Positions 14,931-22,481 of a stretch of 64,000 nucleotides of DNA are shown here, in pieces. Position 1 is the stretch's first letter, and each line of letters begins with the position of its first letter. The notes under the pieces are model-generated. The model saw only the letters and a list, made by a program, of their open reading frames with translations, was not told where the DNA came from and did no database searches. The translations under genes and the position numbers were made by a program. Origin of the DNA: Nocardioides sp. S5 (lineage in GTDB: Bacteria > Actinomycetota > Actinomycetes > Propionibacteriales > Nocardioidaceae); the NCBI RefSeq assembly GCF_017310035.1, contig NZ_CP022296.1, positions 1,488,001-1,552,000 on the forward strand. Direction: 5' to 3'.

Positions 14931-16610
14931 TCAGATGCCGAAGGTGTTGCGGGGATAGGCCGCCTCGACGTCGGTGATCACGTTGACGAGGTAGGGGACA
15001 CCGGCGGCGTACGCCCGGTCGAGCGCGGACCCGATCTGCTTCGGGTCGGTGACCGTCTCACCGGCGCCGCCGAGCGCCTTCACCACGTCGTCGTACGGCG
15101 TGCGTTGGCCGAGGTCGGCGATCACGTCGTAGCCGTAGAGCATCTGCATCGGGCCCTTCTCCAGGCCCCACGCGGAGTTGTTGCCCATCACCATGACCAC
15201 CGGCAGGTCGTGGCGCACCAGCGTGTCGACGTCCATGAGGGAGAAGCCGGCGGCGCCGTCACCGAGCAGCAACGTCACCTGGGCCGAGGGACGGGCGATG
15301 CGGGCGGCGATCGCGGCACCCAGGCCCGCGCCGAGGCAGCCGTAGGGGCCGGGGTCGAGCCAGCCGCCGGGGCGCTTCGGCTCGACGTACTTGCCGGCGA
15401 AAGAGACGAAGTCGCCGCCGTCGCCGATGACGACGGAGTCGTCGGCCAGCCGCGGCACGAGCTCGCCGTAGATCCGCGCCGGGTGGATCGGGTCGGCCTC
15501 GGCGGTGAGCAGCTCGGCGTCGCGCGCCGCGGCGACCTTGACCTGGTCGGCGAGCTGGTCGGACCAGGCCTGCCAGTCGGGCTTGTCACCGCGCTCGATC
15601 GCGGCCTGGAGGCCGTCGAGGACCGTGGTGAGGTCGCCGGAGACGGACGCGGCGAGCTCGGCGTGGCCGGAGACCTGGCCGGGGGAGTCGGCGATGTGCA
15701 CGACCTTCGCGAACTCGCCCTGGGGGTTCTTGTCCGGGCCGCCGAAGGCGCCGTAGCCGAGGCGGAAGTCCAGCGGCGTGCCGACGACCACGACGAGGTC
15801 GGCGCCGGACAGCGCGGCACCGCGGGCCTTGGTCACCAGGCAGCGGTGCCCGCCGGGGATCACTCCGCGGCCCATGCCGTTGGTCAGGGTCGGGATGCCG
15901 AGGTCCTCCACCAGCCGGAGCGCCGCGACCTCGGCGTGGTCGGCCCACACGTCGGTGCCGAGGATGAGGACCGGGCGCCGGGCCGCGGCCAGCAGCCGCG
16001 CGACCTTCCCCACCGCGTCGGGGTCGGGCTCGATGCGGGTGCCCTCGCCGGAGCCGGTCGACCCGGTCGCGGAGTTGAAGAACTCGTCCATCGGCACGTC
16101 GACGAAGACGGGACCGCGGTGGCTCGAGCGGGCCAGGGTGAAGGCCTCGTCCATGCCACCGGCCACGTCGGCCGCGGTCATCAGGGTGCGGGCGGCCTTT
16201 GCGACCGGCGCGATGATCGGCGGCTGGTCGAGCTCCTGGAGGGAGCCGCTGCCCCAGCGGTTCTGCGGTGCGCGACCGCCGACGACGACCATCGGGGAGC
16301 CGGCGAACTGGGCCTGCGCGATCGCGCTGATGCCGTTGGTGACGCCGGGGCCCGCGGTGAGGACGGCCAGGCCGGGCACGCGGGTGAGCTTGCCGGTGGC
16401 CTCGGCGGCGAACGCGGCGGTCTGCTCGTGGCGTACGTCCAGCAGGCGCATCGGCGGGCCCTGCCCCTCGGCCTGCGTCTTCACCGCCCCGTCGTACATC
16501 GGGAAGACGTGGGCACCCGAGAGGGTGAACATGGTCTCGACGCCGTGGGCGCGGGCGACGTGGACGGCCAGCTCGCCGCTGTGGCCGGAGATGTCGGTGG
16601 GCTCGCTCAT
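14931..16610 (-). CDS. ThDP-dependent acetolactate-synthase-like enzyme (IlvG type)
   Basis: A 559-residue thiamin-diphosphate enzyme. The N-terminal PYR domain holds the catalytic glutamate in RHEQTAAFAAE. The central domain covers RPVLILGTDVWADHAEV to GTPLDFRLGYGAFGG. The C-terminal PP domain has the GDG-N metal motif (GDGAAGFSLMDVDTLVRHDLPVVMVMGNN). It closely resembles the mycobacterial IlvG (Rv1820) subgroup, which is related to acetolactate synthase large subunit but lacks a nearby ilvH regulatory subunit. No ilv genes lie around it, so oxalyl-CoA decarboxylase or benzoylformate-like reactions remain possible. The start is ATG 16610. Confidence 0.85.
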   Translation of the reverse strand: MSEPTDISGHSGELAVHVARAHGVETMFTLSGAHVFPMYDGAVKTQAEGQGPPMRLLDVRHEQTAAFAAEATGKLTRVPGLAVLTAGPGVTNGISAIAQAQFAGSPMVVVGGRAPQNRWGSGSLQELDQPPIIAPVAKAARTLMTAADVAGGMDEAFTLARSSHRGPVFVDVPMDEFFNSATGSTGSGEGTRIEPDPDAVGKVARLLAAARRPVLILGTDVWADHAEVAALRLVEDLGIPTLTNGMGRGVIPGGHRCLVTKARGAALSGADLVVVVGTPLDFRLGYGAFGGPDKNPQGEFAKVVHIADSPGQVSGHAELAASVSGDLTTVLDGLQAAIERGDKPDWQAWSDQLADQVKVAAARDAELLTAEADPIHPARIYGELVPRLADDSVVIGDGGDFVSFAGKYVEPKRPGGWLDPGPYGCLGAGLGAAIAARIARPSAQVTLLLGDGAAGFSLMDVDTLVRHDLPVVMVMGNNSAWGLEKGPMQMLYGYDVIADLGQRTPYDDVVKALGGAGETVTDPKQIGSALDRAYAAGVPYLVNVITDVEAAYPRNTFGI

Positions 16611-16620
16611 GCCCCGCAGG

Positions 16621-17496
16621 CTAGTCGGTGCCGGGTGGAGGCTGGTCGGTGCTGGGTCGCAGGAACGGCGCGTTGGCCATCCGGAGCGCCTCGATCACCA
16701 CGAGCAGCAGGTCTGGGCGCACCTGCGGCGCGTCGGGCGCCAGGGACAGGTGGACGAAGAGCGCACGCAGGAAGGACTGGGGGGCGTGGGTGCGGGCGAA
16801 CGGGTTGTGGTCGACCGGGCCGCCGAACGCGTTGGCTGCGGCGCCGATGCGGTGCACCCAGGGCTCGAGGACGTCGGTGCCGAGCGTGTTGCGCCGCAGG
16901 ACCCGCATCGCCGCGTGGGCCATCCGGTCGGGCTCGCCGGACTCGAGCGGCTGGTCGGCGGGCTGCTGGAGCAGGCGCTCGGCGAGGATGTCGAGCAGGA
17001 CTGCGTGCTCGTCGCCCCCGAGATGCGGGGACTCGGCGAGGGCGCCGATCGTGTCCGCGCCGTGGGCGATCGCGTGGGCCCACCCCTTGCCCGGCACGAA
17101 ACCGCGGGTGTCGACCTCGGCGAGGAACCAGACCGCGATCCGGTCGCCCCAGTCCATGATCTTCGCCGGAGGCATCAGGTGCTCGGCGTTGTCGCGCTCG
17201 AGGCACTCGGCGAGGATCAGCGCGCTGAAGCTGCGCCGGAAGACGGTGTCGGTGTCCTGCTCGCCGAGTCCGACGGACAGCCCGGCGACCATGCCGTCGC
17301 CGAGGCCGGCGAGCAGGTCGTCGTAGACGCCGCGGTCGATCCAGGTGGCGAGGGCGGGATAGGCGGTGCCGTCGCGCACCTCCGGCTGCGTCGAGCCGAG
17401 CATCGTGGTGAGCTCCGCGGTCAGGTCGCCGAGCGGGCGGTCCGAGGGAAGCTCGAAACCAGCCGCCTGCACCTGGTCCCAGTAGCCGATCGACAT
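16621..17496 (-). CDS. DUF2785-family protein
   Basis: A 291-residue soluble, mostly helical protein. Recognisable blocks include FRRSFSALILAECLERDNAEHLMPP, DTRGFVPGKGWAHAIAHGADTIGALAESPHL and the C-terminal RALFVHLSLAP, which match DUF2785. The conserved GWAHAIAHGAD and DNxxHLMP suggest a histidine-centred pocket, but no reaction is known. ATG 17496 begins M-S-I-G-Y-W; upstream in-frame starts at 17505 and 17520 are possible. It lies just upstream of the IlvG-like gene on the same strand (10 bases) and diverges from pdtaS. Confidence 0.75.
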   Translation of the reverse strand: MSIGYWDQVQAAGFELPSDRPLGDLTAELTTMLGSTQPEVRDGTAYPALATWIDRGVYDDLLAGLGDGMVAGLSVGLGEQDTDTVFRRSFSALILAECLERDNAEHLMPPAKIMDWGDRIAVWFLAEVDTRGFVPGKGWAHAIAHGADTIGALAESPHLGGDEHAVLLDILAERLLQQPADQPLESGEPDRMAHAAMRVLRRNTLGTDVLEPWVHRIGAAANAFGGPVDHNPFARTHAPQSFLRALFVHLSLAPDAPQVRPDLLLVVIEALRMANAPFLRPSTDQPPPGTD

Positions 17497-17552
17497 GCGG
17501 CCCATCCTGCCAGCAGTCACCGACGTCGCCCCAGCCGGTCCGCGGCTGGACC

Positions 17553-17558
17553 TAGGGT
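17553..17558 (+). promoter_or_regulatory. -10 element of a leaderless promoter for pdtaS
   Basis: TAGGGT is followed by exactly six bases and the GTG at 17565. There is no ribosome-binding site, which fits a leaderless transcript. Confidence 0.5.
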
Positions 17559-17564
17559 GGCCGG

Positions 17565-19034
17565 GTGCCCTCCCTCCACGAGCTCGTGCGCGCCCACACC
17601 GACCTGGTCGAGGACGACATCGCGTGGCTCCAGCTGCTCATGGCCGACTGGCAGATCCTCGCCGACCTGTCCTTCGCGGACCTCGTGCTGTGGCTCCCGG
17701 ACCGGGAGGGCAAGGGCTACTGGGCCGGCGGCCAGATGCGGCCCACCACCGGGCCGACCGCGCTCGTCGACGACGTCCTCGGCACCTTCATCCCCACCGG
17801 CCGGCGCCGGATGCTCGACGAGGCGCTGGCCACCGGCCGCCTGGTGCGCGAAGGGGACCCCGAGTGGCGCGACGACGTGCCCGTGCGGGTGGAGGTCATC
17901 CCCGTGCGCCGCGCGGGGCGGGTGATCGCCCTGATCGCGCGCAACACCAACCTGCTCGGCGTGCGCACGCCCAGCCGGCTCGAGCTGAGCTACCTCCAGA
18001 CCGCCTCCGACCTGACCCAGATGATCGCCGCCGGCCACTTCCCGCTGCCCGGCCAGCGCAGCGACCACGCCGACTCACCACGGGTGGGCGACGGGTTCGT
18101 CCGCCTCGACGCGACGGGACGCGTCGTCTACGCGAGTCCCAACGGGCTCTCGGCCTACCGCCGCCTCGGCCTCCAGGGCGATCTGACAGGGCTCGTGCTC
18201 ACCGACCTGACCCGCGACCTGGTGCCCGCGCGCAAGCGCATCGACGAGGAGACGCTGAGCGCGGTGCTGGGCGGTCGCGACGGGCGCGCGACGGAGGTCG
18301 GCACCGACGAGGTCACCCTGATCGTGCGGAGCATCCCGCTGCGCCCGCAGGGGGACCGGAGCGGCGCGCTCCTGCTGGTCCGCGACGTCACCGAGCTGCG
18401 CAGTCGCGACCGGGAGCTCGTCACCAAGGACGTCACCATCCGCGAGATCCACCATCGCGTGAAGAACAACCTCCAGACGGTGGCCGCGCTGCTGCGCCTG
18501 CAGGCGAGGCGTACGCAGGCCGAGGACGCCAAGGCGGCCCTCGAGGAGGCCGTGCGCCGGGTCGGCTCGATCGCGATCGTGCACGAGACGCTCAGCCACG
18601 CCGTGGAGGAGACGGTCGACTTCGACGAGATCGCCGACCGGCTCGGGGCGATGGTGGTCGACGTCAGCGGCGTCGAGGTGCCGGTCCGCGTCGTGCGCGA
18701 GGGGTCCTTCGGCAAGCTCGCGTCGGAGGCCGCGACGCCCTTGGCCATGGTGCTGACCGAGCTGCTGCAGAACGCCGTCGAGCACGGCTATGCGGGGGAC
18801 TCGGGGCGCACCGAGGGGCGCGTCGTGGTCACCGCGCGCCGCATCGTCGGTCGCCTGCACGTGGTGGTCGAGGACGACGGCCGGGGGCTGCCCGAGTCGT
18901 TCGACCTCGACGCCTCGACCCAGCTGGGCCTCTCGATCGTGCGCACGCTCGTGGAGTCCGAGCTCGGCGGGGTGCTCGAGATCGGTCCGGGGAGCCGAGG
19001 CACGCGGGTGCAGGCGGACCTGCCCGTCGAGTAG
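17565..19034 (+). CDS. pdtaS: PdtaS-like cytosolic sensor histidine kinase
   Basis: A 489-residue soluble kinase. An N-terminal GAF-like part (about 1-150) and a PAS-like part (about 175-290) precede the phosphorylation block IREIHHRVKNNLQTVAALLRLQARR. That motif, with the acceptor histidine, marks the His_kinase_2/HWE-related class. The ATP-binding domain follows, with LTELLQNAVEHGY and DDGRGLPESFDLDASTQLGLSIVRTLV. In mycobacteria PdtaS phosphorylates PdtaR, an RNA-binding antiterminator, and sits next to whiB1, exactly as here. No transmembrane segment is present. The response regulator is not in this window. Confidence 0.9.
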   Translation: MPSLHELVRAHTDLVEDDIAWLQLLMADWQILADLSFADLVLWLPDREGKGYWAGGQMRPTTGPTALVDDVLGTFIPTGRRRMLDEALATGRLVREGDPEWRDDVPVRVEVIPVRRAGRVIALIARNTNLLGVRTPSRLELSYLQTASDLTQMIAAGHFPLPGQRSDHADSPRVGDGFVRLDATGRVVYASPNGLSAYRRLGLQGDLTGLVLTDLTRDLVPARKRIDEETLSAVLGGRDGRATEVGTDEVTLIVRSIPLRPQGDRSGALLLVRDVTELRSRDRELVTKDVTIREIHHRVKNNLQTVAALLRLQARRTQAEDAKAALEEAVRRVGSIAIVHETLSHAVEETVDFDEIADRLGAMVVDVSGVEVPVRVVREGSFGKLASEAATPLAMVLTELLQNAVEHGYAGDSGRTEGRVVVTARRIVGRLHVVVEDDGRGLPESFDLDASTQLGLSIVRTLVESELGGVLEIGPGSRGTRVQADLPVE

Positions 19035-19069
19035 CCGTGGCGGCCGATAGACGCGACGCGCCCTGCGGT

Positions 19070-19321
19070 TCAGGCGGTGCGGATGCGGGCGCGGGCGTTG
19101 CGGCGCTTCAGCGCGCGACGCTCGTCCTCGCTGAGGCCACCCCACACTCCGTGGTCCTGCCCGGCCTCGAGGGCCCAGGCGAGGCACTGCTCGCGCACCT
19201 CACAGCGCCGGCACACCTGCTTCGCCTCCTCGATCTGGAGGATCGCGGGACCGGTGTTGCCGATCGGGAAGAACAGCTCAGGGTCCTCGTCGAGGCATGC
19301 AGAGCGACTGCGCCAATCCAT
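19070..19321 (-). CDS. whiB1: WhiB1-type iron-sulfur transcription factor
   Basis: An 83-residue Wbl protein. The four cluster cysteines are Cys9, Cys37, Cys40 and Cys46 (VCRRCEVREQC), and the signature GVWGGLSEDERR follows. The basic C-terminal tail (RRALKRRNARARIRT) contacts DNA. WhiB1 is an essential nitric-oxide-responsive [4Fe-4S] protein that binds sigma region 4 in mycobacteria. Identity rests on family motifs and the pdtaS neighbour. The start ATG 19321 has AGAGGGA about 12 bases upstream. It lies convergent with pdtaS, with 35 bases between. Confidence 0.92.
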   Translation of the reverse strand: MDWRSRSACLDEDPELFFPIGNTGPAILQIEEAKQVCRRCEVREQCLAWALEAGQDHGVWGGLSEDERRALKRRNARARIRTA

Positions 19322-19421
19322 GGGTAGGGAAATCCCTCTTTCTCGTCACAGGCAGGTGCTGTTCTCGGACAATCAGCTGGGCCCGGGCGCCACGCAGCGC
19401 AGCGACAAGACTCGCAAGATT

Positions 19422-19431
19422 TGAACGTTCA
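19422..19431. promoter_or_regulatory. Perfect 10-bp palindrome upstream of whiB1
   Basis: TGAACGTTCA sits about 100 bases upstream of the whiB1 start, between whiB1 and the divergent membrane protein gene. It is a self-complementary site of operator type with no assigned factor. It lacks the spacer of a LexA box. Confidence 0.3.
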
Positions 19432-19465
19432 CACAACCCCCAACGCTGGTCGTGTCCGTCACAAC

Positions 19466-19471
19466 TAGTGT
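19466..19471 (+). promoter_or_regulatory. -10 element of a leaderless promoter for the following membrane protein gene
   Basis: TAGTGT is followed by six bases and GTG 19478. There is no ribosome-binding site in between. Confidence 0.45.
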
Positions 19472-19477
19472 TGAGCC

Positions 19478-19897
19478 GTGCCCGTTACACCTTCTGACAT
19501 TCCCCCTGGTCCAGACAGTAGCGCGCCGCCCCCGCTCGTGGTCGCCGCCTCGCTCGTCGCGGTGGAGGCGTTCGTGCTCCTCGCCCTCGGGGTCCTGGAG
19601 GTGGCGAACCTGCGAGTCATCCGGCTGACCATGGGCCTGACCACCTCGGCGTTCTTCCTCCTGGCGGCCGCCGGGCTCGCGTGGTGCGCCTGGTCGCTGT
19701 GGAAGGTACGCCGCTGGGCGCGCGGACCCGTCGTGATGGCCCAGCTGATCCAGCTGGGGCTCGCGTGGAACTTCCGGGACGTCGGGGGCCTCGTGCTGCC
19801 GCTGTCGCTGGCCCTCGTCGCACTGGTCGTCATCGTGGGCCTGCTCCACCCTGAGACGACCGAGGTCCTCGAGGAGGACGCCCGGGTCGACCCCTGA
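19478..19897 (+). CDS. Small integral membrane protein
   Basis: A 139-residue protein with about four transmembrane helices, at residues 22-45, 50-75, 85-103 and 105-123. The short N-terminal tail is proline-rich, and the C-terminus is acidic (ETTEVLEEDARVDP). Loop WSLWKVRRWARGP is positively charged, so the N-terminus is likely inside. A hydrophobic gene of similar size sits next to whiB1 in mycobacteria (Rv3217c region), but I assign no function. It is transcribed from a leaderless GTG and converges with sigF, with 12 bases between the stops. Confidence 0.7.
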   Translation: MPVTPSDIPPGPDSSAPPPLVVAASLVAVEAFVLLALGVLEVANLRVIRLTMGLTTSAFFLLAAAGLAWCAWSLWKVRRWARGPVVMAQLIQLGLAWNFRDVGGLVLPLSLALVALVVIVGLLHPETTEVLEEDARVDP

Positions 19898-19909
19898 GCG
19901 GGGCCCGGG

Positions 19910-20755
19910 TCACTCCGCCTCGAGCGAGGTCCGCAGCTGGGTCAGCGTGCGGGTGAGCAGGCGCGAGACGTGCATCTGCGAGACGCCGATCTCCTCGGCG
20001 ATCTGCGACTGCGTCATGTTCTTGAAGAAGCGCAGCAGCAGGATGCGCTTCTCGCGCTCGCCGAGCCCCTCGAGGAGCGGCTTGATCGACTCGCGGATCT
20101 CGACGTGCTCGATGTTGGCGTCCTCGACGCCGAGCGTGGCGAGCATCGCCGGCGGGCCGTCGTCGTTGTCGTCGGAGGCGTCGAGCGACAAGGTGGCGTA
20201 GGCGTGCGAGGACTCGATGCCCTCCATGATCTCCTCCACCGAGCAGCCGATGACCTCGGCCAGCTCGCGCGGGGTGGGGGAGCGGCCGAGCTTCTGGGTG
20301 AGCTCGCCGGTGGCCCCGCCGATCTGCATGCGGAGCTCCTGGAGGCGACGCGGCACCCGGATCGCCCAGCCCTTGTCGCGGAAGTGGCGCTTGATCTCGC
20401 CGATGACCGTCGGGGTGGCATAGGTGGAGAACTCCACGCCGCGGTCGGTCTCGAAGCGGTCCACGGCCTTGATCAGGCCGATGGTGCCGACCTGCACCAG
20501 GTCCTCGAAGGGCTCGCCGCGGTTGCGGAAGCGTCGCGCGCAGTGCTCGACGAGCGAGAGGTGCAGGTGCACCAGGTCGTCGCGGGCGCCGGCGCGCCGC
20601 GCGTCGCTGACCTCGGTGTCGCGCATCCGCGTGAAGAGCTCGGCGCTGCGCGCGCGTACGTGCTCGAGACCGGTGGGGACGACGTCGTCGTCCTCCCGGT
20701 CCAGGGCGGCCCCCGCCGCCATGTCGTCCCCCGTGCCCCCCGTGTCGGTGCTCAT
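19910..20755 (-). CDS. sigF: Alternative sigma factor SigF (SigB/SigF/SigG family)
   Basis: A 281-residue group-III sigma factor. Region 2 (LVEHCARRFRNRGEPFEDLVQVGTIGLIKAVDRF, FSTYATPTVIGEIKRHFRDKGWAIRVPRRLQE), region 3 and region 4 (LGEREKRILLLRFFKNMTQSQIAEEIGVSQMHVSRLL) are all present. This is the stress/sporulation SigB-F-G type controlled by partner switching. ATG 20755 lies one base after the rsbW stop on the same strand; GTG 20770 is an alternative start overlapping rsbW. Together they form the classical anti-sigma/sigma operon. Confidence 0.93.
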   Translation of the reverse strand: MSTDTGGTGDDMAAGAALDREDDDVVPTGLEHVRARSAELFTRMRDTEVSDARRAGARDDLVHLHLSLVEHCARRFRNRGEPFEDLVQVGTIGLIKAVDRFETDRGVEFSTYATPTVIGEIKRHFRDKGWAIRVPRRLQELRMQIGGATGELTQKLGRSPTPRELAEVIGCSVEEIMEGIESSHAYATLSLDASDDNDDGPPAMLATLGVEDANIEHVEIRESIKPLLEGLGEREKRILLLRFFKNMTQSQIAEEIGVSQMHVSRLLTRTLTQLRTSLEAE

Positions 20756-20756
20756 G

Positions 20757-21173
20757 TCAGAGCTCGGCACCCGTCATTCCCGCAGCGACGCTCGAGGTCA
20801 CCGTGAAGCGGACGTGGAACCGTCCGCCCTCGGGGCCCGCGGACGCGTCCTGCGCCATCGTGTCCAGCACCTGCCAGGCGAAGCTCTCGGTGTCGAGCGG
20901 CGGCTCGTCGACCGCCTCGGTCTCGAGCGTGACGGTCAGCGCCCCCGCGCCGAAGTGGAAGCACGCCACCAGGTCCGTGCCCGGGTCGGCGGCCGGCATC
21001 GCGAGCGCGGTGGCCTCGCCGATGGCGATCCGCAGGTCCTCGATGTCGTCGATCGTGAAGTCCAGGCGGGCCGCGAGCCCCGCGGCCGTGGTGCGGACCA
21101 CCGAGGCGTAGGCACCCTCGGCGGGGATGCGGAGCTCGACGTCGGCGCGAGAGCCCCCCGTGTGATCTGCCAT
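20757..21173 (-). CDS. rsbW: RsbW-type anti-sigma factor (ATP-binding)
   Basis: A 138-residue GHKL-fold protein that would bind and inhibit SigF and be counteracted by an RsbV-type STAS protein. The ATP-box helix reads DFTIDDIEDLRIAIGEATAL. The asparagine that coordinates Mg in Bacillus SpoIIAB/RsbW is absent, as in mycobacterial UsfX. The C-terminal block RFHVRFTVTSS follows. The sigF gene follows after one base. ATG 21173 gives the family length; longer frames are noise. No STAS gene is adjacent, but one occurs at 63.6 kb of this window. Confidence 0.85.
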   Translation of the reverse strand: MADHTGGSRADVELRIPAEGAYASVVRTTAAGLAARLDFTIDDIEDLRIAIGEATALAMPAADPGTDLVACFHFGAGALTVTLETEAVDEPPLDTESFAWQVLDTMAQDASAGPEGGRFHVRFTVTSSVAAGMTGAEL

Positions 21174-21216
21174 CAGCGTCAAGTCCCGTCGTCGAGGCGG
21201 ATGTGCTCGCCACACC

Positions 21217-21864
21217 CTAGCCCGGCTGGGGGTGGAACCAGGGGCAGACCTGGTCGCGCGTGCGCAGCGCCTGGCGGTGCGCCCTGTCCTGCAGGAGCGG
21301 GGCCTGCCGGTCGCCGCGGGGTGTCACCGGCCCGGTCGTACGTCCGGGTGCGGCGTCGAGCTCGACCACCACGCCGTACACCCCGAAGCCCTCGTCCTGC
21401 TCCGTCACGCGCCCGAGCCGACGCAGCATCCCCAGGGACGCGGGGTTGTCCTTGAAGACCTCCGTCACGATGCGGCGCACGCCGGGCGGGCGATGACGCA
21501 TCAGCACCTCCAGCAGGACGGTCGCGACGCCCCGGCCCTGCCAGGCGTCCTTGACCGTGACCGCCAGGTCGGCGGCGTCCGGGGCGTCGGCGTAGCGCAC
21601 GATCCTCGCCAGCGCGACGGGGTCGTAGGTGCCGGGCGCGGTCTCGGCGCACAGCACGAGGGCGACGTGGTCGAGGCCGTCGACGTCGTCGACGAGGTGC
21701 GCGAGCATCTCGTCGCTGAGGTGGTGCACCGGTGCCAGGAACCTGCTCCGCTGAGACTCCGGGGACAGCGTCTCGAACTCCGCGGCCAGCGTCGCGCGGT
21801 CGGTGCGCACGAGGGGTACGACGATCGCGTCGGTGCCGTCGCGCAGCCGGACCTCCTCGATCAT
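21217..21864 (-). CDS. GNAT-family acetyltransferase (broad-specificity type)
   Basis: A 215-residue acetyltransferase. The acetyl-CoA-binding loop is AVTVKDAWQGRGVATVLLEVLMR, followed by VTEVFKDNPASLGMLRRLGRV, the helix and strand that complete the GNAT fold. This Q/R-G-x-G-V/I-A form with KDNPASL resembles the protein-lysine acetyltransferase-like (Pat) C-terminal domain, but no CNB domain precedes it. ATG 21864 follows GAGAGG. It lies 43 bases upstream of rsbW and could be co-transcribed. The substrate is unknown. A hairpin at 21905-21938 lies upstream. Confidence 0.8.
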   Translation of the reverse strand: MIEEVRLRDGTDAIVVPLVRTDRATLAAEFETLSPESQRSRFLAPVHHLSDEMLAHLVDDVDGLDHVALVLCAETAPGTYDPVALARIVRYADAPDAADLAVTVKDAWQGRGVATVLLEVLMRHRPPGVRRIVTEVFKDNPASLGMLRRLGRVTEQDEGFGVYGVVVELDAAPGRTTGPVTPRGDRQAPLLQDRAHRQALRTRDQVCPWFHPQPG

Positions 21865-21904
21865 CGCGGGGATCCTCTCGGGTGGACTGGTCCGAGGATG
21901 CACG

Positions 21905-21938
21905 ACGCCGCCCCGGTCCGCGAGGACCGGGGCGGCGT
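21905..21938. terminator. 15-bp GC-rich inverted repeat between sodN and the acetyltransferase gene
   Basis: ACGCCGCCCCGGTCC pairs perfectly with GGACCGGGGCGGCGT around a GCGA loop. There is no T-run. It lies between sodN's end and the acetyltransferase start, both on the minus strand, and could stop sodN transcripts or insulate the downstream gene. Confidence 0.55.
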
Positions 21939-21974
21939 GTGGGGGTGAAGAAGTGCGGAGCAGCAAGCTGCTCA

Positions 21975-22025
21975 GAAGAAGGCCTGAGCAGTCGCGGCTC
22001 CGCCGCACCTGCTCAGGCCTTCTTC
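21975..22025 (-). terminator. 17-bp stem-loop spanning the sodN stop codon
   Basis: GAAGAAGGCCTGAGCAG (21975-21991) is repeated as its exact reverse complement at 22009-22025. On the transcribed strand the first arm contains the last sodN codons and the stop. The loop is 17 bases. Downstream sequence is pyrimidine-rich (TTCTTC). It is probably a terminator or RNA-stability hairpin. Confidence 0.65.
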
Positions 22026-22414
22026 GTCTCCCAGAAGATCTCCGCGATCTCGTCGATCTTGGCGAGCAGCTCGTCTGCCTTGGCCGCGTCGAGCTCACCC
22101 TTGGTGCCCGAGGCGCCGGCGAGCTTGGTCGCCTCGTTGACCAGCGTGTGCAGCTGGGGGTACTTCTCGAAGTGCGGGGGCTTGAAGTAGTCGGTCCACA
22201 GCACCCACAGGTGGTGCTTGACGAGCTCCGCGCGCTGCTCCTTGATGAGGATCGCGCGGGTGCGGAAGTCGGGGTCGTCGTTGTCGGCGACCTTGGCGAT
22301 GATGCCCTTGATCGACTCGGCCTCGATCCGCGCCTGGGCGGGGTCGTAGACACCGCAGGGCAGGTCGCAGTGGGCCGAGACCTCGATGGTCGGGGCGAAG
22401 AAAGTGCGAAGCAT
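22013..22414 (-). CDS. sodN: Nickel-containing superoxide dismutase
   Basis: A 133-residue SodN precursor. The 14-residue leader (MLRTFFAPTIEVSA) is followed by the mature N-terminus HCDLPCGVYDP, the nickel hook whose His1, Cys2 and Cys6 bind the metal. The four-helix-bundle body includes KGIIAKVADNDDPDFRTRAILIKEQRAELVKHHLWVLWTDYFK. It dismutates superoxide as a cytoplasmic hexamer in Streptomyces. ATG 22414 (ribosome site GAGAGG) gives exactly the expected leader. The maturation protease gene is divergent, only 50 bases away. Confidence 0.96.
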   Translation of the reverse strand: MLRTFFAPTIEVSAHCDLPCGVYDPAQARIEAESIKGIIAKVADNDDPDFRTRAILIKEQRAELVKHHLWVLWTDYFKPPHFEKYPQLHTLVNEATKLAGASGTKGELDAAKADELLAKIDEIAEIFWETKKA

Positions 22415-22452
22415 GTGCAACCTCTCGAACGTCGGGGAATTGCTCTCCTGCG

Positions 22453-22481
22453 ACACTACTCCGCGTGGAACGCGCGGGTCA
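22453..22481 (-). promoter_or_regulatory. Possible sodN promoter overlapping the start of sodX
   Basis: Read on the minus strand, TGACCC (22476-22481) and TAGTGT (22453-22458) are separated by 17 bases, and the second is 38 bases from the sodN start. The region overlaps the first codons of the divergent sodX gene. It is a plausible sigma-70-like match only. Confidence 0.35.
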
